Shown: positions 18,399 through 29,665, counted from the first letter of the stretch. The stretch: 64,000 nt of DNA from Strigamia acuminata (GCA_949358305.1 OX442314.1:34779608-34843607), one strand, 5' to 3'. Notes: generated by a model not told the origin, from the sequence alone. A program made the numbers and translations.

Positions 18399-21300
18399 AT
18401 GGCGACTCCAGGCGAAAAGAGACCGAGAGGCAGACCAGCGAAGAGACGAGTGGCGATCGATCTACCAGCCGTGGATCAAGAAGTGACTGAGTCACAAGAA
18501 CTGTTTGAAACTATGGATCAAACAGCTAACTGTAACTCGGCACAGTTAATCGTGAATGAATTCACGCAAGCGTTGGAGCGACAACAGCCATCCCCGCCCA
18601 GCGGCCAGTTGGACTTAAAAAATCCAACTGGAAGTGGCCGTTCCAAGTCGCAAAACGATGATTTGAATTTACGAATTCAATCATCAAGTGCAGAGCACTC
18701 GCTGAATTCATCACCAGTCCAAGGTGCAGCACAGCAAGATTTAGAGAACTCCAACATGGAAGTTTCTCATTCTCCAGTGCGTGTTACCATGATGGACGCA
18801 CTCCGTGAGCAAGCTAGGCTCGAGGGAGTAAAAGTCACTAGCGAAATGACTGTGGAACAAATCCACAAAGCTATGGTTCGCAAACAAAGTCAAAAAGACG
18901 TTGAAATCGTCAGAACAAGCTTGCAAGCAGAGTTCGAGCGAATGCGTGCAGAAATGCATCAGCAAAATGCCGAACTAAAACAACAACGTGCGAATGACCA
19001 TGTTAAGTTGTTACAATTAGAGCAGGAAAAAGCTTCCTGGCTAATTACTGACGAAGAGCAACAACAAAGGCTCGAGCAACTAAATCAAGCACAAAAAGAT
19101 TTAGAAATTGCTAATGAAAATTTGAGATTGGCCAACGCAAATTTGCGAGAAGCCAACACAAATTTAATGACTGCCGAACTAACCGCCCCAGTTCGAGCGA
19201 GGGAAGTAATTCCCTCCACGTCTCGAAATTACGAGAATTATGCTGCAGAACAAGCAGCAAGAGCTAAGAGATTAGCGCAACGAGAAAATGAAGTATTTCT
19301 CGCTCGACAGCAGTCTGTAATTGATGCTGGTCAAGCCGCCAAAAGTCAAAGTACTGCAGAGCAGTTATTACGTGCCGACTTAGCTGCGCAAGCTCGTGAA
19401 AACGAGATTCTTCGCGCAGATCTATTGACGGTACAAGAAAACTTTGCAGTAGTCGTACAAAAAGTACAAGACGTTTGTGGCGAAGATAATTTTGCAAAGC
19501 CAGCCCCAGTTTTGCAAAAAGGTGCTTCCAAATCACCTGAGTTGATTGATTTAACATCAGCTAAACCAAAAGTCAGTCGACAATCAAGTTGGACTGACAG
19601 CGATGACTCACGCAGTAGTCGTGGAAGCCGTAATAGTCATCACAGTCGCAAAAAGAGAAAGCGACAACCAGACCCGACCGAATATCATTCCCCAAAAGTT
19701 CCGCAAAATTCGGATAGATTCTTTAGCAATAGTGACCAATTAATTGGATTGCTGGCGAAAAAGAATAAAGAACGTGAGAAACCACACGATCGTGGACGGT
19801 CACACGATAATCCGCGAGAAGGCTCACCAAAACGAGATTGTCACAACGACATCCGTGATGGGCCGAGATACCGTGGAAATCCGCCAGGTGGTGACCCACC
19901 AGGTGGAGACAGTTCAGATGGACATGGAGGTGGCCACTCACGTGACCACAATTCGAATGGCAATCGAAATGGAAGGGGACCACCAAATGGAGACCGTCGT
20001 CCGCCAGATGGCGACGATCCTCCGGACCCTGATCCGCCGCCAAATCCGAATCATGAATCTGCGTCAGATACAGATTCCTCACGTCCCAGTGTGAGAGGGC
20101 GATCTCGTCACAGAACACGTAGTAGAACTCAAAGACCCGATTTTTACACGAAAGATGAGATTGACCAGTTGTTGAGGCAAAATGCTCAACAACAGCGAAA
20201 AAGCAGAAGGGATAAAATTATTTTGCAAAAAATAAGTGAATTTACTTCTGATAAATGGACTCATCAAACAACAGATGAAAAGTTCATTAGATGGGATCGA
20301 GTTATCCCACATGCCTATAATGGAAATTGGCAAGCAGGGTCAAACCTCTTGCTGGAAATATTCGAACTAGGCAAAGTTCACAGTTTTAGCTGTGAAGGTG
20401 CATTGGCCCATCTAGTACCAAGAATACTAGTTGGCGGTGTCAAGGAGTGGTTTCGCAGGAAAGACTTCACGAAGTGGGATGACTTCGTTAAACAATTTAT
20501 GTTTAAATTTGGTGAATCGAGCGAAGACATCAAGACGCTTTGGAGATGTCTTAAGCAACGAAAAGGCGAAAGCTTACATTCGTACATGCTAAGAGCAGAG
20601 AATCTGCTTGGCAGAATGCCACATGCTGTTACTGATGCAACAGCAGATGATCAGTTTAGAGCTGGCCTCACAGAATATAGTAAAAATATTCTGATGATGT
20701 CGGACGCTCCCGACCCGGGGAAATTCTCCGAGTTAAACGAGTTCATGGAAGTCAATCAATTGCGCATTGACGAAAAGTACAAAGCTTACCTTACAGAAAG
20801 CGAAAGGTCAGCGTACTTAAAGCGAGAGAAAAGACTCGCTGAGCAAAACAATGAAACCTTTAATGGTTTGAAATTGTTGCAGCCACCTAGTTACGAAGAC
20901 TTTCTAGACGAAGTGGATGAGAAGAGTTCGAAAAAAGAATCTTCCAAAAAGGGCGTCAAAAATCCTCATTCAGTTCCTAAGTTACATGCAAATATAACTG
21001 GAGCTGAAACTCCGTCGTCTGAAGCTGAAGAAGCTGAAGAGGAGGAGGAAGCAGGAGATGAGACGTTGGCTTTATTAGCCAAAGCAGCGGCGCTGTTAGC
21101 AAAAAATAACCCCGTTGCAGGCAAATGGAAGCCAAAAATGAAACCAAAAAATGTTTCATTTGACGCATCAAAGGTGAATACCGAAAGGAATTCAAAATCA
21201 CCCGCGGTGTCGCCAGAGCGCCGGTCTGACGCTCGTTCTCGTTCTGCCTCGCCAGCAGCAACGAAAAAGAAATCGCCTGCCACTGATCCATGCAATTTAT

Positions 21301-21422
21301 GCAAAAAATTAGGGCATTGGCAAAAAGACTGCCCTTCCTCTAAAAAGGACAAACCAGTGTCAACAGCTGAGTTTGAAAAAGCAGTCAAGATCATAACTGA
21401 CATGTTTCGAAAAAACTTGTAG
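18399..21422 (+). CDS. gag: Gypsy 1 Gag polyprotein
   Basis: 1,007 aa forming the nucleocapsid and capsid of the element. An AT-hook-like motif KRPRGRPAKRR lies at residues 7-17. A Gln/Glu-rich probable coiled coil spans about 140-340. An Arg/Ser/His/Gly/Pro-rich low-complexity region spans about 400-580. A retrotransposon Gag (capsid) domain lies near 600-770, with WFRRKDFTKWDDFV and YMLRAENLL. An acidic segment follows, and one CCHC knuckle CNLCKKLGHWQKDC near 964. The start is the first ATG after the primer site and leader. Gag of Ty3 relatives is usually 300-500 aa, so the long N-terminal extension is odd. The stop TAG (21420) lies 4 nt after a slippery heptamer that leads into pol. Confidence 0.9.
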   Translation: MATPGEKRPRGRPAKRRVAIDLPAVDQEVTESQELFETMDQTANCNSAQLIVNEFTQALERQQPSPPSGQLDLKNPTGSGRSKSQNDDLNLRIQSSSAEHSLNSSPVQGAAQQDLENSNMEVSHSPVRVTMMDALREQARLEGVKVTSEMTVEQIHKAMVRKQSQKDVEIVRTSLQAEFERMRAEMHQQNAELKQQRANDHVKLLQLEQEKASWLITDEEQQQRLEQLNQAQKDLEIANENLRLANANLREANTNLMTAELTAPVRAREVIPSTSRNYENYAAEQAARAKRLAQRENEVFLARQQSVIDAGQAAKSQSTAEQLLRADLAAQARENEILRADLLTVQENFAVVVQKVQDVCGEDNFAKPAPVLQKGASKSPELIDLTSAKPKVSRQSSWTDSDDSRSSRGSRNSHHSRKKRKRQPDPTEYHSPKVPQNSDRFFSNSDQLIGLLAKKNKEREKPHDRGRSHDNPREGSPKRDCHNDIRDGPRYRGNPPGGDPPGGDSSDGHGGGHSRDHNSNGNRNGRGPPNGDRRPPDGDDPPDPDPPPNPNHESASDTDSSRPSVRGRSRHRTRSRTQRPDFYTKDEIDQLLRQNAQQQRKSRRDKIILQKISEFTSDKWTHQTTDEKFIRWDRVIPHAYNGNWQAGSNLLLEIFELGKVHSFSCEGALAHLVPRILVGGVKEWFRRKDFTKWDDFVKQFMFKFGESSEDIKTLWRCLKQRKGESLHSYMLRAENLLGRMPHAVTDATADDQFRAGLTEYSKNILMMSDAPDPGKFSELNEFMEVNQLRIDEKYKAYLTESERSAYLKREKRLAEQNNETFNGLKLLQPPSYEDFLDEVDEKSSKKESSKKGVKNPHSVPKLHANITGAETPSSEAEEAEEEEEAGDETLALLAKAAALLAKNNPVAGKWKPKMKPKNVSFDASKVNTERNSKSPAVSPERRSDARSRSASPAATKKKSPATDPCNLCKKLGHWQKDCPSSKKDKPVSTAEFEKAVKIITDMFRKNL

Positions 21423-21456
21423 ACGCAGATCCATCAGGTCTAGTGGACGCTGCGTC
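21410..21456 (+). promoter_or_regulatory. Probable -1 ribosomal frameshift site, gag-pol
   Basis: The heptamer A AAA AAC (21410-21416) is in the correct Gag phase. Pol is open in the -1 frame from before the heptamer. Five bases further, gacgcag (21422-21428) can pair with ctgcgtc (21450-21456), giving a 7-bp stem around a 21-nt loop. Confidence 0.7.
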
Positions 21457-24400
21457 ACCTCCGAAATCGGAATCAGAGAATGAAAATCTGAAGATAATGG
21501 AAGATGTTGGAGAAGCTATTGATGAATTAATTCGTCAAACTGAACTAAAAGAAAATGGATCTCTTGATGTAAAAAAGGAGATTGTCGGCGAAACCCCGAC
21601 TGAAGAAGACACTTCCAATATTCAAGATAAAGTCGAAGTTAAAGACGATAGACCAAGCTCAGTTCCAGAGACACCTGGAATTGAGGAATGCATTAAGTTA
21701 TTTGCAACTACAACTCTTGATACCAATGAGTTATTAGATGAATTGCCTTTGGAGCCTCCAATTACAATTCCTCATAAATTGCGCAAGTTTGAGTGCAAAG
21801 TGGCTGGAATACCAAACAGCCAAGACCTTCCGACGTTAAAGTTAGAAACGTTAAAAGGTGTAATAACCGGAATGTTGGACTCAGGAGCAAATAAAAGCTT
21901 CCTAGCCACTTCAGTTATTAATCAATTAGGTCTAGAAAAATATCTACGACCTATCGGACCTGGTGTCAGAGTCACGACGGCAAGTGAAGAAGTCACTCCA
22001 GATGGAACCATTCATCTTTCATTTCGATGGACACATGGCACGTTACGTCATCCGTTCATCGTAATACCAAATAAGTATCCAATGGTACTATTGGGTTGCG
22101 ATTTTATGAATAAATTAAAAATCCAACCTAATCCACAGACGATGTCTTGGAATTTCACGCAACCTGTGGATGCAGATTTACCCTACATTCCACAAGCGTT
22201 GCTGGATCGTTATTTGGAGAAAATAGAGGAACCCGATTCCTCATTTGTGACCTTTGCAAAAGCTTACGCTGCAAGTGTAACTCAAAGCAAAATTGATGAA
22301 GAGAATTTCATCCAAAAGTTAGTCAAAGAAGCTAACTTAAATTTGGAGCAATCCAAATTATTAGAAAAGATGTTATCCAAACATAAAAGGATTATTTCTA
22401 AAGATCCAGGTAAAACACACCTGGTTAAGCACAAAATTGAGCTTGACACGGAGAAACCCATCCGTGTCCCCTTTAAGAGCATAAACCCTCAAAAAAGGGA
22501 AATAATCAGACAACTTTGTCAAGACATGATTGACAAAGGCGTAGTCGTCAAAGCTGAAGGCGATTACGGAATGAGGCCAGTCCTAGTCATGCGACCAGGA
22601 AACGACCCACGCTTGTGCATTGATTTTCGCCCCATCAATACACATACTAAGTACAACCCACCTCAAATGCCAACAATTGAGGAAATTCTGCGAGAAATCG
22701 GAGAATTCGAGTGGGTCAGTACTATAGATCTGACCAAGGGATATTGGCAGATAGAATTGCGCCCTGAAGACAGAGAAAAAACTGCCTTCTGGAGCCCAAT
22801 GGGAAGACTAATGTTTTTAGTCATGCCTTTCGGATTAGTAAACGCACCAACTACCTTCCAAGAATTAATGGAAAAAGTTTTGGGTGACGTTTACAGAAAA
22901 TTTGCATGGGCATATTTGGATGACATAATTGTTGTATCCAAATCGTTCGAAGAACACATTAAACATTTAGATATAGTGTTTAAAAAATTGGCAGAAGCTA
23001 ATTTACATGCGCACCCTGGCAAGACGCATCTCTGTAGAAAGGAATTAATTTTTCTAGGCTACAAAGTAGGAGTAGAAGGACTTGCAGTAGACCCTAAAAA
23101 AGTCGCTGCAATTACGCAATTTCCTGCTCCTACCAATCTTAAGGAATTACAAAGATTTCTAGGCATGGTGAATTTCTTTCACCGCCTAATCAAGAATTTG
23201 GCCACAGTGGCAGAACCACTAAGGCCACTCTTGAAGAAAGATGCGGAGTTCGATTGGGAACTGCATCATCAAGCAGCATTCGACGCAATAAAAGACCTGC
23301 TTACGAATGCTGAAACAATGAAGATGCCTGACTTGTACATGCCATTTATTGTTCATACTGACGCCAGTAAACAAGGGTTGGGTGCAGCCCTTACACAAAA
23401 GAAAATTGTGGATGGCCAAGAAGTCGAAATGCCATGCGTGTATGCAAGCAGAAGCTTGCAACCCGCTGAAAAGAATTATACTGTGACAGAATTAGAATGT
23501 CTCGCAGTAGTATGGGGATTACGCAAATTTCGCCCATACTTAGAGTACACTACATTCACTGTACAAACGGATCACCAAGCACTTAAGTGGTTGATGTCGT
23601 TATCTGACCCGTCGGGCAGATTAGCTCGTTGGCAAATGGAGCTAATGGCGTATTCGTTCGAAATACAATACGTCAAAGGTCCGCTGAATGTAATAGCAGA
23701 CGCATTGTCACGTGCACCTGTCAGCGCACCTGACGAACCAGAAGACGATGGCGATAATGATGATTTATTATCATATTGTCCATCTCCTTGCCGAAGTTGG
23801 CAAATGGGAAAATTGAACGAATTACCCAAGTCAATAATAGTTAATGACGACGATCAAGCATTAATTAATTTTTGTATTAACATGCATGATCCGTCAGGAA
23901 CCCCTGACGTCGAATTAAGAGCTATGATGGCTAAAAAATTCGAGCTGCCAACAACAAATGTTTTAATTAAAGCATTTGCAGCTAAAATTGCGAAGCAATT
24001 AGAATGTGATCCTCCAACGAGAGATGACATTATTGCAGCGCAAAAAGCAGACGAATTTTGCCAACATATTCGCAATTACTTGCTAAACAAGCAATATCCA
24101 AGTTACATAGTAACTCGTCTTCAAAGAAGAAACTTTGAAAGACACGCGAGTACTTATCTCATTGAAGAAGATATGCTACTCCATTATCATCCTACCTCCA
24201 CCGATGAATTGGGAGAGGATGGTAGGGCACTTAAAGTTGTTGTGCCAAGAAAATTGATTTATAAAATCATTTGGTTGATGCACGGACATCCACTGTCCGG
24301 CCACCCAGGCATTGCGAGGACAATGTACCGAACTCGAAGAGTTTATACCTGGAAAGGTATGAAACGTGATATTACACGTTTTATTCAACATTGTCAAGGA

Positions 24401-25669
24401 TGTCAGGCATGTAAGCCGAGATCAAAGACCGAAATTGAAGGCGCTCAAATTGGACCATTTGGACCATTTGACTGCCTCAGTGTGGATTTGTCTGGTCCCA
24501 AACCAAGAACCAGAAAAAACAATACCCACATTTGCGTCATCGTAGATGTCGCTACACATTGGCCCGAATTATTTCCAATGTGTAATCCAACGGCAATAAA
24601 AGTTGCCAACACAATTTATCACTTATCAATGACTTTCGGATTTCCGAGACAAATCATAAGTGATAATGGACCACAATTTCGATCACAGGTCTATAAAGAA
24701 TTTTGCAAAAAATTCGACATGTCGCGAACACCGACATCGATTTATCATCCACAAAGCAATCCTGTGGAGAGAACCAATCGAGATATTAAATATTTAGTTT
24801 CGATTTATTTAGATATTCATGACCAATGGGATGAGTATCTACGCGAATTTGCATTCAGTTTGAGAACAACTGTAACAAGAGGCAGAGATTATTCTCCTGC
24901 TTTCTTAAATTTTTTCCGAGAATTAAGAATTCCTTGGGATCCAAGAATTCCGGAAGGAATTTTAGTCATTGATCCAAAAAATCCGCATTTATATGTTCAG
25001 AAATTAGAAACAATAATTGCAGAGACGTATCAGCATATGATGTCTCACGTCTTAGATTTGAGACGCCGTGTCGAAGCTGAAAAATCAGATAAGAAATTCG
25101 ACAACTTCAGACAAAATGATTTAGTCTGGCGAGAGTCTCATATTCTCTCAAATGCCGCTAAAGGAATAGCAGCAGGCATTTCACCGAAAAGGAATGGGCC
25201 TTATGTAATTATCAAAAGGTTACAAGGAGGCGCCTTTCAACTTCGACGGCTGAGTGATAATAAAATTTATCCAGCTGTTCACGGCACTGAATTAATGCCG
25301 TACTTTCCCGTTTTCAACCAAGAAATTTGGCTGGAAGGGGAGGAAGTGGGTCAAAAAACAAAGAATATTGTTAATACCTTGGATGATGCTAAATTATCCA
25401 AAATTCCTGTCGAAAACACGGAATCGAGTAAAAAATCGAAACTCAAAAATAACGAAGTCGATGAAATAAACCAGCGACTTGAAAATGTTTCTCTTGATGA
25501 AAATCTAGAAAAGGAAATGTTTTTAGAAAAAGAGAAAATTTCAAACAATGAAGTATATAACTCATCTGACATTGGAGACGATGCTGATGACAATCTAAAC
25601 AAGTTGGATTGTACTTCGCGAAAGTCAAAGTACAACTTGAGATCTCGCGTTCCGCGAGCCAAGACATAG
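21416..25669 (+). CDS. pol: Gypsy 1 Pol polyprotein
   Basis: Made as a Gag-Pol fusion by -1 frameshifting. The frame is open from 21416 and there is no suitable ATG near its start. An acidic linker is followed by a retropepsin (LDSGANKS, ~21875), reverse transcriptase with YLDD (~22914), RNase H (HTDASKQGLGAAL, ~23355), the integrase HHCC finger (HGHPLSGHPG...CQGCQAC, 24280-24415), the DDE core with SVDLSGP, ISDNGPQF and NPVERTNRD, and a GPY/F-like motif NGPYVI (~25195). A charged C-terminal tail ends in RSRVPRAKT. About 1,417 aa with no stop or frameshift. No chromodomain is seen. Confidence 0.95.
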   Translation, partial: LVDADPSGLVDAASPPKSESENENLKIMEDVGEAIDELIRQTELKENGSLDVKKEIVGETPTEEDTSNIQDKVEVKDDRPSSVPETPGIEECIKLFATTTLDTNELLDELPLEPPITIPHKLRKFECKVAGIPNSQDLPTLKLETLKGVITGMLDSGANKSFLATSVINQLGLEKYLRPIGPGVRVTTASEEVTPDGTIHLSFRWTHGTLRHPFIVIPNKYPMVLLGCDFMNKLKIQPNPQTMSWNFTQPVDADLPYIPQALLDRYLEKIEEPDSSFVTFAKAYAASVTQSKIDEENFIQKLVKEANLNLEQSKLLEKMLSKHKRIISKDPGKTHLVKHKIELDTEKPIRVPFKSINPQKREIIRQLCQDMIDKGVVVKAEGDYGMRPVLVMRPGNDPRLCIDFRPINTHTKYNPPQMPTIEEILREIGEFEWVSTIDLTKGYWQIELRPEDREKTAFWSPMGRLMFLVMPFGLVNAPTTFQELMEKVLGDVYRKFAWAYLDDIIVVSKSFEEHIKHLDIVFKKLAEANLHAHPGKTHLCRKELIFLGYKVGVEGLAVDPKKVAAITQFPAPTNLKELQRFLGMVNFFHRLIKNLATVAEPLRPLLKKDAEFDWELHHQAAFDAIKDLLTNAETMKMPDLYMPFIVHTDASKQGLGAALTQKKIVDGQEVEMPCVYASRSLQPAEKNYTVTELECLAVVWGLRKFRPYLEYTTFTVQTDHQALKWLMSLSDPSGRLARWQMELMAYSFEIQYVKGPLNVIADALSRAPVSAPDEPEDDGDNDDLLSYCPSPCRSWQMGKLNELPKSIIVNDDDQALINFCINMHDPSGTPDVELRAMMAKKFELPTTNVLIKAFAAKIAKQLECDPPTRDDIIAAQKADEFCQHIRNYLLNKQYPSYIVTRLQRRNFERHASTYLIEEDMLLHYHPTSTDELGEDGRALKVVVPRKLIYKIIWLMHGHPLSGHPGIARTMYRTRRVYTWKGMKRDITRFIQHCQGCQACKPRSKTEIEGAQIGPFGPFDCLSVDLSGPKPRTRKNNTHICVIVDVATHWPELFPMCNPTAIKVANTIYHLSMTFGFPRQIISDNGPQFRSQVYKEFCKKFDMSRTPTSIYHPQSNPVERTNRDIKYLVSIYLDIHDQWDEYLREFAFSLRTTVTRGRDYSPAFLNFFRELRIPWDPRIPEGILVIDPKNPHLYVQKLETIIAETYQHMMSHVLDLRRRVEAEKSDKKFDNFRQNDLVWRESHILSNAAKGIAAGISPKRNGPYVIIKRLQGGAFQLRRLSDNKIYPAVHGTELMPYFPVFNQEIWLEGEEVGQKTKNIVNTLDDAKLSKIPVENTESSKKSKLKNNEVDEINQRLENVSLDENLEKEMFLEKEKISNNEVYNSSDIGDDADDNLNKLDCTSRKSKYNLRSRVPRAKT

Positions 25670-26011
25670 TGTTGTCTTTCACCTTTTGGGTTTACCCAAA
25701 AGATCCGAGAAAGCAATCTCGTGACGTCATTCGTAGTACCCACTCGAATGACAACGTTAATCATACGTTATAATTAGTGACGTCACAAAGCGTCTCTAAT
25801 CCAAGTTCGTGTTTGCAATCAACGAACTTAGTCACTTTTTCAAAAGTTTCGAGAGTGTATGCATCGCATCGCCTACGTTACGACCCGAATAGTTCGACAA
25901 CCTGATCGTAAGTAATTTTTCTGTATGAAAAATTTGATAAAACATAAGATTTATGTATTATTTCTCTTTCAAGACGAAAGAATTTCCGAAATTACCGGAA
26001 AACGAAAGAGA

Positions 26012-28654
26012 ATGGACGAGGAAGCGATCCAACTCCAGGCGGACGGAGAAATGCCCATGGAAGGGGCAAATGAAGACGTTCAATTGACGCTTCAACAACG
26101 GGTAAATTATTAGAATAAATTTTTACCAAGTGTTTAAGTCAGAAAAATTGAGTAATTTCACTTTTCCTGACTTCAAACACAAGCCGCTAAAAAATAAAAA
26201 TGGCGGCTATAAAAGTCACGTGCTTCAAGCATGTGCGAAGGGAGTTGCCATGACAACCAACATCCCTTAGTGACTCACAGCCACAAGCGCTAAGCTTAAA
26301 AAATATTTCAAATAAGAAATTATTTGTTTATTTTTAAATAAACTAATTTATTTATTTTTCTTCGAATATAGATCGAGAGGGATCGAGAAACACCATTCGC
26401 GCTTCCCGATCACGTGCCGACTCAGCACCCGCTGATTTTTCGAGCGGCATTGCCCGAAAAAATCAGAAGACTGAAGACGGCAAACAATACCTGGTGGAAG
26501 TTGCGCCACGACTTCAGCAGATCAGCGCTGCAAGGATTTGGTGCAAAAGGAAGATTCATCGAGCGCCTTCACGTGGACGGTGTCGACGAAATCGAGTGGA
26601 CGCTCGACGAGAGCCCCCCAGGACCGCTTGCAGCAGAGTTGCTGCACAACCAGTGGCCAGTGACGCCACGAGAGCGTCACGAGCGCAGAAGAGCGCTAAA
26701 GAGTACCGGAATTAATTACGGTGCTCTAACCCAATTGAGGAAGAACCTCAAGACGACACAACGCGAAGTCGTTAAACGGTATCGCAAATCCGTTCGTGAC
26801 GGGAACCCACAACTTCCCGTCACACAAACCGAGCTCCACCAGTTGGCGCTCGCCGGGTGTTTTAACGATTTTCCGGGATTTTTCCCGTCCAAAGCACTCC
26901 GAGCTGCCGCGGTGCAGCTTCGCGTCGACGAAAATCGACAACTGGCTCGAGAACACGAGGCAGAGGAGCAAGCGCGTTGCGCTCTCCCTTTTTATCAAGA
27001 AGATGGAATTCCGGCCCCAGCGGCCATCAATCCTCCGCCGCAAGACGAGGATTTGAGGGTGGGGCAACTCCCTCCGCCGGTTCCAGTCCGACCGATGTTC
27101 CGCGAATCAAGCCGCGATCGAGAGGAACGTCAGAGGCGATCACGCCCATATTCGACTGACGCGCAGCCATCACGCCCGCAGTCGCGACGAGGACGGACAC
27201 CAGAGTCGTTTGGCTCGTCGTCTTCGCTGAGTTTCGAATCGGACTCCACAATTAAGTCCGCCCGAAGTAGCCGAACCGCCTCCACGTTCAAAGTGGACAA
27301 CCCGGCTACTCCATACGCCATGAGACGTGTCGTCGGTGATATTTCTCCCGACTGTAGCGTGCCTGTACCTGGACACGCTAGCCGCTTGCCCGAACAAGGT
27401 TATGTTTCCCGCTTGCCGGCTGGAGTTAGCAACCTGCAACTCCGGCCATTTTTCAGTGAGTCGTTCGGCCCACAATGGACCTGCTACGAGCAGCAACCCA
27501 TTAGAGCGCAGCAGGAAGTGCTCCAGAAGCTGGACGCATACCAAAGCGCCCAGATCGCCGAGTCGCAGAAGGACTGGCAGAGACTAGCTGAAAGGCTAGA
27601 AGTCTCCGACATCAATACCATTGATGATCCCCGTCTGATGGATTTTCAGCGTCAGCTAATTCCGGGGATGACTAGGGTGTTGTACCCTGGTGTTCTTCCT
27701 TCGCCAGGACAGGCGTTAGCGGCCATTACGTACCTTTGGACCGCGCCGATGGGCCTGTCGGAGAAGAAAGTCGAGCTGTGGTACCACCTCAGGCTCGACC
27801 CGCCTACGATCTTAGCCGAGCTAATAAAGCAAGTCGTAGCAAACGGTGAGACCGAAGAAGAGGCCGCCGTTCGGTTGCGAACCGAGTGGTCCTTTGCGAA
27901 GGCCACGGCGCGAATGACCGGAAGACCACCGCTTCCAGTTACAAGCGCCACAGCAGCTGCGTCACTGGCTGTTTTCCAGTCGGCCCAAGAGGGCGCTGGA
28001 TGTTCATTTTGGCCAGAGAACGCCGGAAGTTCTCAAACTCCAGCCGGAGTTCAACGGGTAGTCGAAACCCGTCAGCTCCCCGGTGTGGGTCGAGCACCGG
28101 GACGAGGCGTCACACCCTCGTCAACCTCCGCACCCGCGTTGGTTTTCTTGGGCCCGCAGTGCCATTTTGACGATGCCACGACGGAAGACTCACGTCCGCC
28201 GCCGCCGCCGCCAGCCAAGCCGGAGACGAAGGTCAAGCCGCTGAAAAAAGAGTCGGCTTTCAAGACCCTGATGCGCCTGTATCCGCACTTCTATTTGACG
28301 CCGGATACGCGAACACTGCTTAGCAACAACCACAAGTTGTCGAGGCAGGTGTTTATGTGGCTCGAGGACCACATCCGGGTGTTAAGCCCACCATCAGTGC
28401 TCCACGATCGACTCCTGAGAGCACGATTGGCGCCAGAGGATCCCATAGAGTTTGCGGCGCTAGGATTTTTCAACCGAGCGAACTCGGCGAGAATCATCCA
28501 GGTTTGGCTTCATGTCAACCCTGGAATGGTCTCCGGACCAAACGCAGGTCGCGACCTGTGTACGGTTAACGAGCGGTCCAACCCGAGGGACGACACCACG
28601 GATATGATGCGCCCGTTGACGCCTGAGCGAACTCAGACCATGGACGAATCATAA
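26012..28654 (+). CDS. Gypsy 1 ORF3, spliced accessory protein of unknown function
   Basis: Predicted join(26012-26101, 26372-28654), 790 aa. Exon 1 (MDEEAIQLQ, acidic, 30 codons) ends LQQR at a gtaaat donor; the acceptor is gaatatag; both borders are phase 0. Without splicing a stop follows within four codons. An upstream acceptor (tctctttcaag, ending 25973) suggests a spliced subgenomic mRNA. The protein has an N-terminal Arg/Trp-rich domain (WWKLRHDFSRS; TELHQLALAGCF), an Arg/Ser-rich linker (RRSRPYS, PQSRRGRTPES), a middle region with ITYLWTAPMGL, a Pro run and a C-terminal domain (LYPHFYLTPDTR). There is no signal peptide, transmembrane span or furin site, so it does not look like an envelope protein. 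A homologous ORF lies at 62761-64000. Confidence 0.65.
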
Positions 28655-28706
28655 ATTGGTTCGTTCATTTTCTCTCCATGTAAGATTCGTCTTAAATGGG
28701 GGGATG

Positions 28707-29665
28707 TGTGGTGATCTCAAAATATTCACCAACTTAGAAGATTAAATTAATTATCTTCTAATTAATTTGACTGTGGCACACGCCAAGTCAGATCATGTGA
28801 CCGAGGGGAGAAATCCTCTCTAGGCACATATCACCCCAGGTTGTCCGGGGTGAAAACGGTTATTAGCCGTTATGGTGCAATATGGTGTAATAACCACTAG
28901 TTGCACCCATTTGAGCTAAGTGCGCAGGTTTTCTGCGCAATATTGAAGCGTGCTGGGCTCGCGTCTTGGCTCAAATCGGGACTCTGAAAAATACAACAAC
29001 AACCTCAACATCACTGCGATATCTGCTCCGACAATACGTATTGATAGAGGACCGTTGTAACTCAGTTTCACCTGCTATCTTTGTGCCACCCAAAGCACAA
29101 AGCCAGCAATTCTGCTTGAATTAGCCGTAGCTAATTCCAGCAAACGAGAAGAAGAAGTTTCCCGACGATCGTGAACCATCGCCGTCGCTGCCGCGCGAAC
29201 GACAGCCACCGCCATCGTACGAGAGCCGGACGCCTACAGCCGTCAACCACCGCCGCCGAGCCGTCGCACGAGCCGTAGAAGGAGCCCACGAGAACCATCG
29301 TCTTCGACCATCGTTCGTGAGTTCAGCAAACGAAGACAATTCGCCTTCGCCTAACAACTGTGTGTTGTTTAAGCGCCATTTTAGCGCTTTGTAGCTTGCA
29401 ACAGTCGTTGCAAGCCCTTCCATTGTTCCCGCTCATTTCATTTCGCGACTTGTCGCCATTGTGATATTTTTAACTAGTCATTGTAATTTAAACGAATAAA
29501 TACATATTTGTGATTTTTATTAATAAAACTGTCTTTTTATTTCTTTTCCTTAAACTTAACCCCTAGATAATTTAAGGCCGCCGATTGTAAGTCTTTTATA
29601 GCATTCACCTGCGGTTTCTGCTTAATTTATTAGAAATTAAGTGGATAAAAACCCGGATCGCAGCA
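28707..29665 (+). repeat. 3' LTR of gypsy element 1
   Basis: Same length (959 bp) as the 5' LTR, and no difference was noticed on reading both. It is followed by the target duplication gctt. Confidence 0.95.

Larger units (their letters stand above)
17326..29665 (+). mobile_element. Complete 12.3-kb Ty3/gypsy retrotransposon with third ORF
   Basis: Two 959-bp LTRs (17326-18284, 28707-29665) look identical by eye. The flanking 4-bp duplication gctt is present (17322-17325 and 29666-29669). The order is LTR, tRNA-Pro-like primer site, gag, pol, spliced ORF3, purine tract (taaatggggggatg, 28693-28706), LTR. Protease, reverse transcriptase, RNase H and integrase keep their key residues. The element is therefore young and possibly active. 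It is unusually large because of the long LTRs, a 1,007-aa Gag and about 3 kb after pol. Confidence 0.95.

Noticed and set aside
19723-20118. ORFs overlapping gypsy 1 gag in other frames
   Set aside because: Low-complexity His/Arg/Gly coding on the plus strand produces open antisense frames. No domain seen.
26414-28654. Gypsy 1 ORF3 as an envelope protein
   Set aside because: It is in the usual env position, but has no signal peptide, transmembrane segment, cleavage site or Cys pattern.
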